NCBI RefSeq assembly: GCF_901538355.1
Contig: NZ_LR593887.1
Location: 1,340,920-1,404,919, forward strand
Source: Tuwongella immobilis
GTDB taxonomy: Bacteria; Planctomycetota; Planctomycetia; Gemmatales; Gemmataceae
Direction: 5' to 3'
Length of the DNA stretch: 64,000 nt
Under the pieces are notes generated by a model. The model worked only from the letters and a program-made list of their open reading frames with translations. It searched no databases and was not told the DNA's origin. Numbering within the stretch: the first letter of the stretch is position 1; each line of letters opens with the position of its first letter. The position numbers were made by a program, and so were the translations under genes. This document shows, in pieces, positions 33,732 to 43,971 of the stretch.

Positions 33732-35350
33732 TCGGGCGACTCCTCGCCGGACGGCGTTGAGGGGGGAAAGGATGGATCCAAGCGGACGGCACGCCAGGGG
33801 TGATTGCGGTCGGCGGTACTGACGAAGACCTGAATGAGTTGCAGCCGTTCGCGCGGTTGCAACAGGCCCGATCGCTGCCTCGGATCAACCACCACGATAT
33901 ACTTCGGCTGGTCAAGCCGCCGATCGCCATTGGCCTGGAATCGGTCGAGATGCTGCGACTTGAGACGCGAGGCGAGCGCGGTCCAATCGGCGTGAAAATC
34001 GTTGGATTCCGAATCGACCATGCTGCGCATCAGCACGGTAATCATCTCCGAATTGCGCAAGACATCCTCTGTGCCGGTCGGCGGCGTCAGAATATCTTGG
34101 TTGTCGGCTTCGGGATGCGACGGCGGCGGTGTGGCGACCCACTCCACCGGGTTGTGATGCGCGAAAAAGACAAACGGCATGCTAATGTCGCGGACATTCC
34201 AGGCATACCCGCCGTCGCGGTAGACGGTGTTCATGGAGATGGAATCTCCGGTGACGGCGACCATCTGGGAAGCCAATTCCGGGTTGGCGGCGGTGATGGC
34301 ACGCAGCAGTCGCCGGGCGGGATTGGCCACGCCGGGAATCACCAGCAAGGTGCGGCCCCCCGATTCGAAGATTCCCGAGCGCAGCATCAGGCTGACTTGG
34401 TTGCGCTCGCTGGGGTTGATGCGGTAGAAGCCACCGACGCTGTGACTGATGGAAAAGCGATCAATCGCGGTAGGTGAATCGGCACGAATCAGCCGTTGAG
34501 GAAAACTATGTTGCAAATCGCGTTGCAGATAATCGCGGAACTGCTGGCATAAATCGACGGTATACGGATCGTCTTGCCATTCGATCGAGGCCATTCGGTA
34601 GGGTAACGCCGGGAGCACGGCCCCGCTCAGCAGCAGATGCCAGGGATCGGGCGGCAAGTGCGGGCGCAATTCCGGGTGACGAAACACGAAATCGCTCACC
34701 GCGCGGGCCATTTGCTGATTGGTGAAGCAGAAGCGAATCGTGCGGTCTGGGTAGATATCGCTGAGTTTGCGGCCCATGTCGCTGGGCAATTGGGTCAGGT
34801 CGGTTTGGCGATCGACGGTGACAGAAGATGAGACGACATTGGCAGTTGCGCCCAATAGCACAAGCAACGGCGCTTGTTCTGGGGAGAGTCGGCCATCGTC
34901 GAGTCGTTGTCGGAGATTGTTGGCCAGGAACGAGGCGCGATCGCTCCCGGCAGGGGTGACAATCACCCGAGGCGGTGGCGAAAGTTGCAGTAACTCGTCC
35001 AGCCATTCGCTTTCGCTGCGGCCTGCGCGAAGTTTGTACCAGCGCATGTGGAATTTGCGGTCCATTCCGGGAACACCCAGGGTGACTTGGGGAATTTCCG
35101 TGCTCTGTTCCAGAAATGCTTGGGAATCATCGACTTGCAACGGGATCGGGGAATCCGGATCGGCGGCACATCGTCGGGCCGAGGTAACAAATCGTTCCCA
35201 GGCGCTGACGGAAGCGGCGCCATGGAACCAGATGCCCCATTCATCGCCAACTGGCACGGGGGCTTGAGGTTGCGCACGCAGGAAGATTGTCCCGGCAACG
35301 ACGATCATTGCCGAGAGAATCGTTAGAATTGGAACAAGACGCCGCTGCAT
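33728..35350 (-). CDS. secreted periplasmic-binding-like protein, probable partner of the histidine kinase
   Basis: 540 aa starting [18 protein letters not shown], a clear N-terminal membrane or signal segment. The frame extends to 35725, but ATG 35350 fits the signal. The body reads like a type-1 periplasmic binding fold: [56 protein letters not shown], and later [19 protein letters not shown] and [13 protein letters not shown] cannot name the family. Translational coupling to the sensor kinase suggests a ligand-binding input protein. Divergent from zwf, 130 bases away. Confidence 0.8.
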   Translation of the reverse strand: MQRRLVPILTILSAMIVVAGTIFLRAQPQAPVPVGDEWGIWFHGAASVSAWERFVTSARRCAADPDSPIPLQVDDSQAFLEQSTEIPQVTLGVPGMDRKFHMRWYKLRAGRSESEWLDELLQLSPPPRVIVTPAGSDRASFLANNLRQRLDDGRLSPEQAPLLVLLGATANVVSSSVTVDRQTDLTQLPSDMGRKLSDIYPDRTIRFCFTNQQMARAVSDFVFRHPELRPHLPPDPWHLLLSGAVLPALPYRMASIEWQDDPYTVDLCQQFRDYLQRDLQHSFPQRLIRADSPTAIDRFSISHSVGGFYRINPSERNQVSLMLRSGIFESGGRTLLVIPGVANPARRLLRAITAANPELASQMVAVTGDSISMNTVYRDGGYAWNVRDISMPFVFFAHHNPVEWVATPPPSHPEADNQDILTPPTGTEDVLRNSEMITVLMRSMVDSESNDFHADWTALASRLKSQHLDRFQANGDRRLDQPKYIVVVDPRQRSGLLQPRERLQLIQVFVSTADRNHPWRAVRLDPSFPPSTPSGEESPE

Positions 35351-35480
35351 GCTTGGCTTCTCCAGTGGGCGAATCCCCGGAATGTCCCTACTATCCAGGG
35401 TAGCGATGCCGCATTCGACTCGACAGGCAAGCGAGTCGAGATTTCTCTGCCCATTGCTGGGCGACGGGGATGGAACACGC

Positions 35481-36947
35481 ATGACGCAGCCGTTGACGGT
35501 GGTTATCTTCGGTGCTTCGGGAGATCTGACCGCGCGGAAATTGATTCCCGCGTTGTTTAACGTGTTTCTGAAAGGTCGGCTGCCGGCCGAGGCGAAAATC
35601 GTCGGCGTTTCCCGCACGGGATTCACCGATGATGCCTTTCGAGAGACGATTCGACCCAAAGTGCAAGATGCGCTGATTGGTGCCGGGGAAACGTGGTCGG
35701 CTGAGAAATGGACGGAATTCGCCAAGCGGTTGCACTACGTCTCGGCCGATGTCACCCAAGATGGCGGCATGCAACCCGTTCACGATTGGCTCACCGCCGA
35801 TGAGGGCGAAGGCGGTGGGCGGCGGTTGTACTACGCCAGCGTCTCGCCGGAACTGTATCCGCAAATTGCCACGCAATTGGGCAAATTGGGGATGAATCAG
35901 GAAATCGGTGGCTTCCGTCGTCTGATTATCGAAAAGCCGTTCGGCCATGATGGCAAGACCGCGACCGAATTGAACCGGGTGCTCCACGAGCATTTCCGAG
36001 AGAATCAAATCTATCGCATCGACCACTATTTGGGCAAAGAAACCGTCCAAAATATTTTGATTTTCCGCTTCGCCAACACGCTGTTTGAACCGCTGTGGAA
36101 CAATCAATATATCGACCATGTGCAGATTACGGTGGCTGAGAAAGTTACCGTCGGCAAGCGCGGTGGGTATTACGACGGTTCCGGCGTGCTGCGGGATATG
36201 TTCCAAAGCCACTTGCTGCAAGTGATGACCATGGTGGCGATGGAATCGCCGTCGCGGTTCACGGCCGATGCGCTGCGGAATGAAAAGATGAAGGTGCTGG
36301 ATTCGGTGAATGTGCAAGCATTCCAAGAAGCCTGCCAAAGCATTGCCGTGGGGCAATATCGCGGCTACCACCAAGAGCCGGGAGTGCCTGCGAGTTCCGT
36401 CACGCCGACCTACGCCGCCGTGAAGCTGAACATCGACAACCGGCGCTGGCAAAATGTGCCGTTCTATCTGCGCTCCGGGAAGGGGTTGCGAAGCCGATAC
36501 AGCGAAGTGATGATTCAATTTCGCTGCCCGCCGCATCTGATGTTCCCGCTGCCACCGGGAGAGACGTTGCGATGCAACCACCTGCGGATCATTCTGCAGC
36601 CCAACGAAGGCATCCACATCAATTTCCAAACCAAGGTACCCGATGTGGATGGTACCCGATTGCAGCCGCGCGACTTGGCGTTTGATTATCGCAACTCGTA
36701 TGGGCAAGCCGCGCTCCCGGAAGCCTACGAACGGCTGCTGTTGGATGCGATCCAAGGCGATGCCGCGCTGTTTATGCGGGCGGATGAAATCGAACGGGCC
36801 TGGGAAATCATGGATCCGCTCATCGAGGCATCCGAATCCGGGGACCGCCTGAAGCCCAGCGAATACGAAATCGGTTCGGCCGGGCCGACCTGCGCGGATG
36901 AACTCTTGGCCCGCGATGGGCATGTGTGGGAACCGCTTCCCAAGTAA
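35481..36947 (+). CDS. zwf: glucose-6-phosphate 1-dehydrogenase
   Basis: 488 aa, the family's usual size. NADP-binding [16 protein letters not shown] at residues 11-26, the active-site motif RIDHYLGKE at about 178, and [11 protein letters not shown] just after. Catalyses the first step of the oxidative pentose phosphate pathway. ATG 35481 gives the standard N-terminus; the frame is open 44 codons further upstream without homology. A sugar kinase gene follows after 21 bases, consistent with a carbohydrate operon. Confidence 0.97.
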   Translation: MTQPLTVVIFGASGDLTARKLIPALFNVFLKGRLPAEAKIVGVSRTGFTDDAFRETIRPKVQDALIGAGETWSAEKWTEFAKRLHYVSADVTQDGGMQPVHDWLTADEGEGGGRRLYYASVSPELYPQIATQLGKLGMNQEIGGFRRLIIEKPFGHDGKTATELNRVLHEHFRENQIYRIDHYLGKETVQNILIFRFANTLFEPLWNNQYIDHVQITVAEKVTVGKRGGYYDGSGVLRDMFQSHLLQVMTMVAMESPSRFTADALRNEKMKVLDSVNVQAFQEACQSIAVGQYRGYHQEPGVPASSVTPTYAAVKLNIDNRRWQNVPFYLRSGKGLRSRYSEVMIQFRCPPHLMFPLPPGETLRCNHLRIILQPNEGIHINFQTKVPDVDGTRLQPRDLAFDYRNSYGQAALPEAYERLLLDAIQGDAALFMRADEIERAWEIMDPLIEASESGDRLKPSEYEIGSAGPTCADELLARDGHVWEPLPK

Positions 36948-36968
36948 GCCGCAGTCAAGGATTTTGCG

Positions 36969-38300
36969 ATGAATGTTCTGGCGTTGGATATTGGCACCTC
37001 AACGATCAAAGCGGCGGTACTGGATCAGGTTTCAGGCGAGCCGCTCCGACCGCCGGTGAAGGTGCCGTATCCCATCGATCGCCCCACGCCGGATGCCGCC
37101 GAAATCCAGCCCGATGCGCTGTGGACTGCGGTGCAAACCGCAGCGCAGCAAGCGGTTACGGCCTTTGGCGATGCGGCAGCCATCTCGGGAATCGGGCTTT
37201 CCTGCCTGACTCCGGCGCTGGTGTTGCTGGATGCCGCCGATCAACCCCTGACGCCGATCTGGATTCATCTGGATCGACGTTCGCGGCCATTGGCACGTCG
37301 CATGTGGGCGGCTGTGGGCGAAGAATTTCTCGCCGAGGTGGGAATTCGCCCACTCCCCGGCGGAATGTCCGCACTCTGCTACGCCCATCAGGTGGAACAA
37401 TCGCCCGAATTACGGGATCGGGTGAAATCGTATCTGCATGTCAACGGTTGGGTGAGTCTGCGATTGACGGGGAATCGGGCCTTCGATCCGGGCAATGCCA
37501 GTTTCAGCGGGCTATTCGGCACCATGACCACGCGTCAATGGTCCGATCGCTGGTGCGAACTGTTCGGCGTCGATCGCGGGTGGTTACCCCCGGTGGTGTG
37601 TGGCTCCACGACCATTGGCGAACTGCGGCCCGAGATTGCGTCTGCCTGGGGACTGCCGTCGGGGATTCCGGTGAAGATCGGCACCGCAGACACCAGCAGT
37701 GCCATCCTGGCGGCGAATCTGGGGCCGAACGACATGCTCCATTCTGTGGGGACGACGCAAGTGCTGGCGACACTGCCACAGCGGGCTACCCCCGATGCTG
37801 CCCGACTGACGCGCATGCTGGGCGTCGGCACCGGCTACGTGTATGTCACCCACAACCCCGTCGGTGGCGTGGCGCTGGATTGGATTCACAAGCTAAGTTA
37901 CAGCGATCAATCGGCCGATCAATTTTATGGGGAAACGATTCGTCACGCGCTTACGCATGAAACCGATGTCGTGCTCGACCCGCCGTTTCTGGGCGGCGAT
38001 CGGCTCGAAATCGAAGCCCGGGCTGCCAATTTCCGCAATCTCTCGTTGGGAACCGATCGGTTGGATCTGCTGACGGCGGTGCTGCAGGGGATGCGCACCG
38101 GGCATCGCATGGCGTACACAGCGCTGGATCGTGGTGATCAGCCGTTGGAGCGGGTCCACCTCACCGGCGGCGGGGCCGAAATTATTCGCAAGTTGCTGCC
38201 CGAGTATGCCGATATTTCCATTAGCCCGCTCGAAGAGGGGGCTTTGCGAGGAATCGCCCGGTTGTGGGACTCCTGCTGGTCGGCCGGAAGTTCCGGTTGA
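36969..38300 (+). CDS. FGGY-family carbohydrate kinase (gluconokinase/xylulokinase-like)
   Basis: 443 aa. DIGTSTIKAAVLD at the N-terminus is the phosphate-1 motif of the actin-like ATPase fold, IWIHLDRRS is the substrate-side motif, KIGTADTSSAIL and HSVGTTQVLA form the second ATPase half, and HLTGGGAEI is the C-terminal adenosine motif. It is somewhat shorter than the usual 480-520 aa. Coupling with zwf (21-base gap, AAGGA before ATG) points to gluconate or a pentose as the substrate, but specificity cannot be read from sequence. Confidence 0.9.
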   Translation: MNVLALDIGTSTIKAAVLDQVSGEPLRPPVKVPYPIDRPTPDAAEIQPDALWTAVQTAAQQAVTAFGDAAAISGIGLSCLTPALVLLDAADQPLTPIWIHLDRRSRPLARRMWAAVGEEFLAEVGIRPLPGGMSALCYAHQVEQSPELRDRVKSYLHVNGWVSLRLTGNRAFDPGNASFSGLFGTMTTRQWSDRWCELFGVDRGWLPPVVCGSTTIGELRPEIASAWGLPSGIPVKIGTADTSSAILAANLGPNDMLHSVGTTQVLATLPQRATPDAARLTRMLGVGTGYVYVTHNPVGGVALDWIHKLSYSDQSADQFYGETIRHALTHETDVVLDPPFLGGDRLEIEARAANFRNLSLGTDRLDLLTAVLQGMRTGHRMAYTALDRGDQPLERVHLTGGGAEIIRKLLPEYADISISPLEEGALRGIARLWDSCWSAGSSG

Positions 38301-38338
38301 CACAACCGAATTCAGCCGATACGATTCTTGAAGTGATC

Positions 38339-38409
38339 GGCCTCGTCGCCAAGTGGAAAGGCAGCGGTTTGCAAAACCGCCACCCCCGGTTCGAATCCGG
38401 GCGAGGCCT
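38339..38409 (+). tRNA. tRNA-Cys (anticodon GCA)
   Basis: Folds by eye into a full cloverleaf: acceptor GGCCTCG/CGAGGCC, D stem GCC/GGC, anticodon stem GCGGT/ACCGC with loop TTGCAAA (GCA at 38371-38373), variable CACC, T stem CCCGG/CCGGG with TTCGAAT, discriminator T. At 71 nt it is at the short end for tRNA. CCA is not encoded. Confidence 0.95.
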
Positions 38410-38417
38410 CTGAAACA

Positions 38418-38459
38418 CGCAACAACTCTGCCCCAAACTGGCAGGGTTGCTTGCGTTTT
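38418..38459 (+). terminator. probable terminator after tRNA-Cys
   Basis: Interrupted stem GCAAC...CTGCC / GGCAG..GTTGC with a 7-base loop, followed by TTGCGTTTT. Confidence 0.5.
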
Positions 38460-38742
38460 GGTGTCCCATCAATCATCGCTCGCAACCCATCCCAATCCAT
38501 CGGAATCGCTCGGTCTTTCACGGGCTCGTTCCACTATGCGAAATCGATGAATTCATCGAGATTCGATCCTATCCTGAAAATGATCGACAATTCTCACTCG
38601 GATTTGTCAATTTGGATTCCTTGAGAAGATCATCTCCCTTTCATCGAAGCTTCACCGACACTAACCATTTGGCAGCTAACATACCCTTGCCCTCCGACTG
38701 GGTCTGTTTCCTACCACGATGTTGTTCCACCGAGGTTACTCG
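38460..38742. other. intergenic, upstream of the first DUF1559 gene
   Basis: No gene supported; presumably the promoter and leader of the DUF1559 gene. AT-richer than its surroundings. Confidence 0.4.
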
Positions 38743-39636
38743 ATGCGACGCAATGGTTACGCTTCTCTTCGTTCAGCGTTCACCCTGATTGAATTGCTGG
38801 TTGTTATCGCCATTATTGCGATTTTGATTGGTCTGTTGCTCCCGGCTGTTCAAAAAGTCCGTGAAGCCGCTTCTCGAATGCAGTGCCAAAACAACCTCAA
38901 GCAAATCGGGTTGGCGCTGCACAATCACCACGATTCGTATCAGTATCTGCCCCGAGCGGGTTCGGACGGCCCGAATATTACCTGCTGCAATGCGACCGAT
39001 CGTCGCGGCTGGTCGTGGCGGTATTATATTCTGCCGTATATTGAGCAAGATAACGTCTTTCGTCTGACGGATGATGCGCTGGTTGCCGCGACTGCGGTGA
39101 AGATTTTCTATTGCCCGACCAACCGCGCGCCGACGCTGTACGGCGGCACCGGACGCAGCGACTACGCGGGTTGCGGTGGCGAATTCATCAGCGGCGGCGG
39201 GACGGATGGCATGTTCATTCGCACCTTCGCGTTGCCCGGAAATGCCGCTTCACCTGAGCAATATCGTCGCTTTGGCGATCTGACCGATGGCCTGTCGAAC
39301 ACCATCGCGGTGGGCGAAAAGCAAGTCCACCCCACGGTTTACGGCTCCGCTGGTGGCGATAACGAACCTTGGAATAACGCCGGTTGGGATGAGTGCATCG
39401 TTCGCTTTGGCTCATCCGATTGGGCTGGCAATCAAGGCGGCATGGCCCCAAATGCCAACCACCCCAACAACACAGTTGCGACTCACTGGTCGCGGATGTT
39501 CGGTTCGGCGCACACCGGCGGCGCGAATTTCGTCATGGGCGATGGCTCGGTCCGCTTCATCAGCTACAACGTGGATCGTGAAATGTTCCGCCGAGCATCG
39601 AAGATTAACGATGGCTTGGTGATGACCTTGGAATAA
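38743..39636 (+). CDS. DUF1559 (H-X9-DG) pseudopilin-like protein 1
   Basis: 297 aa. Type IV pilin/pseudopilin N-terminus [19 protein letters not shown] with a 13-residue leader, then [24 protein letters not shown], the planctomycete DUF1559 consensus, and the C-terminal H-X9-DG motif ([12 protein letters not shown]). Likely processed by prepilin peptidase and exported. ATG 38743 has CGAGG upstream; an ATG eight codons earlier has none. Followed after 30 bases by a tiny lipoprotein gene. Planctomycete genomes carry dozens of DUF1559 paralogues, exact role unknown. Confidence 0.95.
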   Translation: MRRNGYASLRSAFTLIELLVVIAIIAILIGLLLPAVQKVREAASRMQCQNNLKQIGLALHNHHDSYQYLPRAGSDGPNITCCNATDRRGWSWRYYILPYIEQDNVFRLTDDALVAATAVKIFYCPTNRAPTLYGGTGRSDYAGCGGEFISGGGTDGMFIRTFALPGNAASPEQYRRFGDLTDGLSNTIAVGEKQVHPTVYGSAGGDNEPWNNAGWDECIVRFGSSDWAGNQGGMAPNANHPNNTVATHWSRMFGSAHTGGANFVMGDGSVRFISYNVDREMFRRASKINDGLVMTLE

Positions 39637-39666
39637 TTCGAACAGATTGGCGAGAAGGGGTTTGTG

Positions 39667-39840
39667 ATGCGAGCGACTGTTTTGGCACTGCTGTTGGTGG
39701 GTGGTGTGGTTGGCTGTGGCGATGACAAAGTGTCCACGCCAACGGCATTGAGCGAAGCCCAAAAGGCCGAGCAAAAGAAGGCCCAACAAAATGTGCAGCA
39801 AGAAGAGATGGCCAACATGAAGGCCAACTCGAAGAAGTAA
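39667..39840 (+). CDS. small lipoprotein downstream of DUF1559 gene
   Basis: 57 aa, MRATVLALLLVGGVVGCGDD: a signal peptide with a lipobox-like VVGC, then a charged helix EAQKAEQKKAQQ rich in Lys, Gln and Glu. AAGGGG precedes ATG 39667. Probably cotranscribed with the DUF1559 gene; a hairpin terminator follows at 39863. Confidence 0.8.
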   Translation: MRATVLALLLVGGVVGCGDDKVSTPTALSEAQKAEQKKAQQNVQQEEMANMKANSKK

Positions 39841-39862
39841 TCGCGATACTCGACGAATGCGG

Positions 39863-39892
39863 CGCGGGATTCGGGGAAACTCGAATCCCGCG
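39863..39892 (+). terminator. hairpin terminator after the DUF1559/lipoprotein pair
   Basis: Perfect 11-bp stem CGCGGGATTCG/CGAATCCCGCG with an 8-base loop. It lies between a plus-strand gene end and the end of a minus-strand gene, so it may act in both directions. Confidence 0.68.
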
Positions 39893-39917
39893 TCTGCTCA
39901 TTTCCAGCCCCAATCGC

Positions 39918-40784
39918 TTACCATTCTTCGTCTTCAACTGTCGGCAGCGATTCATGTTGGATCGCCAACCCCAGCCCGGTTCCGGCGACGCTCAGCACCG
40001 CCAGCAGCAGCACAATCACGCCCCACTTGGGCGAGAGCGTCTTCAGCTTGGGCAGCAGCACGATTCCGGCGAGAATCGGCGCGATGGCCGGCAGCACGAA
40101 TGCAATTTTGGGCACCTCGCTAAATGTCTGATCGATGCCTGCAAGTGCCAAGCCGGGCAGCATGATCGAACTGGCCGCAAGTGCAGGGCCGATCATCGGC
40201 TTGCGATACCACGCCAGCAGCATCACTCCCGCAAGGCTGGCGAACAGCAAATGGGCGGCGTCCATCATCCGGTTGCTGTGGGCGAAGATCAGCACGCCGG
40301 CGAGCATTCCGGCAGGAAGAACGTGGCACGCCACAATCGCGCCGCCGGGCCGCTGGCGATCAACCGCCGCCGCGATGGATTGCAGTCCATAAATGGCCAC
40401 CACCACCATTAGCATCAGCCCTGGCACTTGCGACTGAAGATCCGATGGCGTCAGCTTTTGCGCGGCAAAGACGGCCACGCCCAGCCGCAGCAGTTCGCCG
40501 ACGATGCGCGGAATTTGCGGCACACTCGCCAGCATGCCAACGAGAATCGCCAGCCCGGTCAGTGGCAAAATCCACGTCAGGGCGGAATTTCCCGGCGTCA
40601 GACTCAGTGCCTCGGTCGAGTGGTTGCCCACCATCAGCCCGGCAATGACGGCCAAGCCGCCCCACCACCGGGAGAAGCGAACCCCCAGGATGGCCCAGCC
40701 CAGGAGCATCACCGCCAAACTGGGCAGAAATGCGGGCAGGATGACATTGCGAAGATTATCGAGAATCAGACTCAGCGGAGGCAT
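39918..40784 (-). CDS. multi-pass membrane protein of unknown function
   Basis: 288 aa with about eight hydrophobic helices spread over the full length (for example LPSLAVMLLGWAILGV, LMLMVVVAIYGL, GVIVLLLAVLSVAGTGLGLAI) and short charged loops. No conserved transporter motif recognised. It begins MPPLSLILDNLRNV and stands alone between two terminator hairpins. A short acidic tail, PTVEDEEW, closes the protein. Confidence 0.82.
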   Translation of the reverse strand: MPPLSLILDNLRNVILPAFLPSLAVMLLGWAILGVRFSRWWGGLAVIAGLMVGNHSTEALSLTPGNSALTWILPLTGLAILVGMLASVPQIPRIVGELLRLGVAVFAAQKLTPSDLQSQVPGLMLMVVVAIYGLQSIAAAVDRQRPGGAIVACHVLPAGMLAGVLIFAHSNRMMDAAHLLFASLAGVMLLAWYRKPMIGPALAASSIMLPGLALAGIDQTFSEVPKIAFVLPAIAPILAGIVLLPKLKTLSPKWGVIVLLLAVLSVAGTGLGLAIQHESLPTVEDEEW

Positions 40785-40805
40785 GCTTGGGTTCCTGTGA
40801 GAATG

Positions 40806-40854
40806 AAAAACCCGCGAGCATGCCTCCGGGAATCGGAATGCGCATGATCGCGGG
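40806..40854 (-). terminator. terminator of the yceI gene
   Basis: On the minus strand: CCCGCGA ... TCGCGGG stem followed by TTTTTC, about 50 bases after the YceI stop. Confidence 0.65.
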
Positions 40855-40901
40855 ATGGGGTATCGTGGGGCGATTGATCGGGCGATGGCCCAGATGGGAA
40901 T

Positions 40902-41447
40902 TTACTTGCTGGCGCTGATCGACAGCGTCAGGGCGACGCGATCATCGATCTTGCCCTTGCCGTAGGTCATGCCCCATTCGGTGCGGTCGATGGTGAAGCT
41001 GCTGGCCAGCTTCATGGTGTTGCCTTCCATGACGATGTTGGCGGGGATGGTGACCGATTTGGTCTTGCCCAACATGGTCAGGTCGCCGGTGATTTGCACG
41101 GTGTTGCCTTCTTTGGCCACTTTCGTGGAGACGAAGGTAATTTTCGGATATTCTTTGATCGCGAAGAAATCGGGCGATTTCAGGTGGGCGGTCAGCTTGG
41201 GGTCGTCCGAAAACAGCGATTCGGTTTCGACGCTCACGTCAAATTTGGCGGTGGTGACATCGCCATCGAGGGTGACGGTGCCGGCGATGGCCTTGAAGCC
41301 ACCTTCGTGCTTGCCATTGGGCTTGGTGCCCACGAATTGCAGCTTGGTATTGTCGCTGCTGAGGGTGTACTTGGTCTCGGCCAGTGCCGATCCCGCGAAG
41401 CAGCTCGTCACAACCACGATCGCCAACGAAGTGAGAATGCGCGTCAT
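40902..41447 (-). CDS. YceI-family periplasmic protein
   Basis: 181 aa: signal peptide MTRILTSLAIVVVTSCFAGSALA, then the YceI lipocalin-like barrel with TLSSDNTKLQFVGTKPNGKHEGGF, TAHLKSPDFFAIKEYPKITFVST, GDLTMLGKTKSVTIP and DRTEWGMTYGKGKIDDRVALTLSI. These bind isoprenoid-like lipids in the periplasm. ATG 41447 is preceded by GGAGAG; the earlier in-frame ATG is not. Confidence 0.95.
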   Translation of the reverse strand: MTRILTSLAIVVVTSCFAGSALAETKYTLSSDNTKLQFVGTKPNGKHEGGFKAIAGTVTLDGDVTTAKFDVSVETESLFSDDPKLTAHLKSPDFFAIKEYPKITFVSTKVAKEGNTVQITGDLTMLGKTKSVTIPANIVMEGNTMKLASSFTIDRTEWGMTYGKGKIDDRVALTLSISASK

Positions 41448-41649
41448 CCGTGTCTCTCCAATGATGGGAACAGGCTCCACCGAGCCTAATCGGCGTTCGC
41501 CCCGGCATCGCAGCAGAGTTCTGCGACGCGGCAGAAGTATGATAGCGCGATTCCCACAAAGGATTCAAAATTGCGTTGTGAATTTCAGATGAATCCGGTT
41601 TAGCAACTTTTTCGTGTCCAGCCGGGAAATGCCTGTCTAGAATGCTGAC

Positions 41650-42390
41650 ATGATTCACGTGGAACAGCTCACCAAGACATTTTGGGACAGTAAGCGTGGC
41701 GAAGTGACGGCGGTGGATTCCATCTCCTTCACGGTTCAGCCAGGCGAAATTTTTGGCTTGCTTGGTCCCAACGGGGCGGGCAAGACCACCACGCTGCGCA
41801 TTCTCTGCACGGTGCTGCAACCCACCGAAGGCGGGGCGACCGTTGCCGGGTATGACATCCTCACGCAGCCTGGGATGGTTCGGCAGCACATCGGCTTTCT
41901 GTCCAACAATACCGGCGTGTACGATCGCATGACCGCGCTGGAAATGGTGCGCTACTACGGGCGACTCCACGGAATGACCGAGGAGCGTCTGAACGAGCGA
42001 GTCGATTCGCTGTTCGAGACGCTGAAAATGAACGATTTCCGCGACATGCTCGGGGCGAAGATGAGCACCGGCATGAAGCAAAAAGTCTCCATTGCTCGCG
42101 CACTCATTCACGATCCACCCGTGCTGATTTTCGATGAACCCACCTCGGGATTGGATGTGCTGGTGCAGCGCAATGTCCTGCAATCGATCGCCCAATTGCG
42201 CGGGCAGGGGAAGGCGATCATCTTTTCCACGCACATCATGCGGGAAGTGGAGAAGCTGTGCGATCGTCTGGCGATCATGAGCGGCGGCAAGATTTTGGCA
42301 TGCGGAACGCTCGAAGAACTCCGCAACCAGCACCAGCAGCACGACTTGGAAGAACTATTCTTTTCGCTGGTCGCCCCCCCCATCGGTTGA
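41650..42390 (+). CDS. ABC transporter ATP-binding protein, NatA-like
   Basis: 246 aa. Walker [10 protein letters not shown] at 39-47, signature [15 protein letters not shown], Walker [13 protein letters not shown] and the switch His in [18 protein letters not shown]. Closest in style to NatA/CcmA-type ATPases of sodium or multidrug exporters. The usual permease gene (NatB-like) is missing: the next gene is on the other strand and overlaps its end by 36 bases. The partner must be encoded elsewhere or it is an orphan. Confidence 0.92.
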   Translation: MIHVEQLTKTFWDSKRGEVTAVDSISFTVQPGEIFGLLGPNGAGKTTTLRILCTVLQPTEGGATVAGYDILTQPGMVRQHIGFLSNNTGVYDRMTALEMVRYYGRLHGMTEERLNERVDSLFETLKMNDFRDMLGAKMSTGMKQKVSIARALIHDPPVLIFDEPTSGLDVLVQRNVLQSIAQLRGQGKAIIFSTHIMREVEKLCDRLAIMSGGKILACGTLEELRNQHQQHDLEELFFSLVAPPIG

Positions 42391-42726
42391 GCGAGTTGAG
42401 CCACTCAAGCCGGGCACCTGGAGTTGACAGCAGCCCAAATCCAGGCATTCCGTCCCGTCGATCTGCTGGATCAACGCGGCCGGCAATTCATAGGTCACAA
42501 ATCGGCCGGATTTCGTCCAATGGACCAACTGATTCTGACGCAATACGGAAAGATGATGGGACAAATTGACGAGTGGAATTCCCAACGCCTCGCCGATTTC
42601 CCCCACGTTATGCGGTCGTTGTCGCAGCAATCGTAAGATGCGGAGTCGTTCCGGGGCGGCGAGCGCGGCCAACTTCGCGGCACACAGCTCGGCTTGAAGG
42701 GGATCGCTGCCCGATTCATCTGCCAT
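42355..42726 (-). CDS. ArsR-family transcriptional regulator
   Basis: 123 aa winged helix: [50 protein letters not shown] with the recognition helix SHHLSVLR. Several Cys at the N-terminus (LCAAKL) and near the end ([12 protein letters not shown]) could bind a metal, as in metal-sensing members, but the classic ELCVCDL box is absent. ATG 42726 starts the conserved part; the frame is open further upstream without homology. Convergent overlap with the ABC gene. Confidence 0.9.
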   Translation of the reverse strand: MADESGSDPLQAELCAAKLAALAAPERLRILRLLRQRPHNVGEIGEALGIPLVNLSHHLSVLRQNQLVHWTKSGRFVTYELPAALIQQIDGTECLDLGCCQLQVPGLSGSTRSTDGGGDQRKE

Positions 42727-42941
42727 GTCACTACCCGCGATGAAGGATCGATGGACGAAGTATAGCGGTTTGGTGGTGCCGCTTGAATGCCAAATCCGTC
42801 TCGGAAAATCTCCGTGATCGTTCCGGATTGCCTCTTGATTCGGACTGTCGCCGCGATTTTTTTCCGCATCTGCTTGCGCTGGATCACGATTCGCGTGTAC
42901 ACTGAAACAGGCCGATTCGAGTCGACACCTGAGGTGGAACG

Positions 42942-43478
42942 ATGATCGCACGTTTGGTTTATTCGATTCTTCCCAGTCCAGTGGGCAATCTCTGGTTGCT
43001 TTCCAACGGCATGGCACTCACCGGGTTATATTTCGGCAAACCGTCGGCGGACATCGGCGATCCCACCCATTGGGTGCAAGACGACGCCTGGCTTGCCCCG
43101 GTCCGCGAACAACTGTCCGAATATTTCGCGGGGCATCTCCGGGAATTTGATCTGCCTTTGGAACCGGACGGCACCGCCTTCCAGAAACAAGTCTGGAGCG
43201 AATTATCTCGGATTCCGTATGGCGAAACGGTGTCGTATGCCGACATCGCGGAGCGCATCGGTCGGCCCAGCAGCAGCCGCGCGGTGGGAATGGCCAACGG
43301 CCGCAACCCCATCTCGATCATCGTCCCCTGTCATCGCGTGATTGGCCGAAATGGGCAGCTCGTCGGCTACGGTGGCGGACTCGACAATAAGCAGTGGCTG
43401 TTGCGTCACGAAGCGGAATCACTCGGCGTTACCGGCGATGGATTGTTCGGACGCGGAATAATCCAGCAGGAATCATGA
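42942..43478 (+). CDS. ogt: methylated-DNA-protein-cysteine methyltransferase
   Basis: 178 aa O6-alkylguanine-DNA alkyltransferase. Active-site [13 protein letters not shown] with Cys130, DNA-binding helix [27 protein letters not shown], and C-terminal [16 protein letters not shown]. Repairs O6-alkylguanine in a suicide reaction. Its end overlaps the convergent acetyltransferase gene by 73 bases. Confidence 0.96.
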   Translation: MIARLVYSILPSPVGNLWLLSNGMALTGLYFGKPSADIGDPTHWVQDDAWLAPVREQLSEYFAGHLREFDLPLEPDGTAFQKQVWSELSRIPYGETVSYADIAERIGRPSSSRAVGMANGRNPISIIVPCHRVIGRNGQLVGYGGGLDNKQWLLRHEAESLGVTGDGLFGRGIIQQES

Positions 43479-43849
43479 AACTGCATGCCAATGTGCGGAT
43501 AGTATTCGCGGGCCTTCGGGGCAGCCAACAGCACCAACATGGTGACGACGCCGGCAGCCTCATGTGTCTCGCGAATGAGCCGTTGGCCAATTCCTTGCCG
43601 TTGAAACGCCGCATCGACGGCGAGATCCGACAGATAGGTGCAAAAGCTAAAATCGGTGAGCGAACGTGCCACGCCGACCAATAATCCATCGGCATTGCGA
43701 GCCGTGGCAATGAGGTCTGCTTGGCGGAGCATGGTTTCAATTCGTTGACGGTCGTGGACGGGGCGTCGCTCGGCCAAGGTGGATCGATGCAGCACATCGA
43801 TGAATTCGTCCGCCGAAAGATCCGGTTCGAGCTGATAACGAATGCTCAT
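43406..43849 (-). CDS. GNAT-family N-acetyltransferase
   Basis: 147 aa. Core acetyl-CoA motif [28 protein letters not shown] (V-x-x-x-x-Q-R-Q-G-I-G), followed by [20 protein letters not shown], typical of small GNAT enzymes. Substrate unknown. The last 24 codons are antisense to the ogt 3' end. Confidence 0.9.
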   Translation of the reverse strand: MSIRYQLEPDLSADEFIDVLHRSTLAERRPVHDRQRIETMLRQADLIATARNADGLLVGVARSLTDFSFCTYLSDLAVDAAFQRQGIGQRLIRETHEAAGVVTMLVLLAAPKAREYYPHIGMQFHDSCWIIPRPNNPSPVTPSDSAS

Positions 43850-43903
43850 ACAAGCGACTCATGATTGACCGTGGCATCGATTCCGAACCACCGCGCAGCA
43901 TTG

Positions 43904-43937
43904 GCCCCACTCGCATCCGAATGACACGAGTGGGGGC
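43904..43937 (-). terminator. possible terminator after cysI
   Basis: Stem CCCCACTCG/CGAGTGGGG with a 13-base loop, downstream of the minus-strand cysI stop; no T-run. Confidence 0.35.
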
Positions 43938-43971
43938 GTGGGTTTGCTCTTCAGCGAATCATCGCAACGGC

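Noticed and set aside
35391-36923. 510-codon minus-strand frame opposite zwf
   Set aside because: Antisense shadow of a highly conserved enzyme.
38221-38521. minus-strand frames with a PRPDSNRGW-like peptide
   Set aside because: Well-known artefact of translating the antisense of a tRNA gene; the tRNA-Cys at 38339 explains it.
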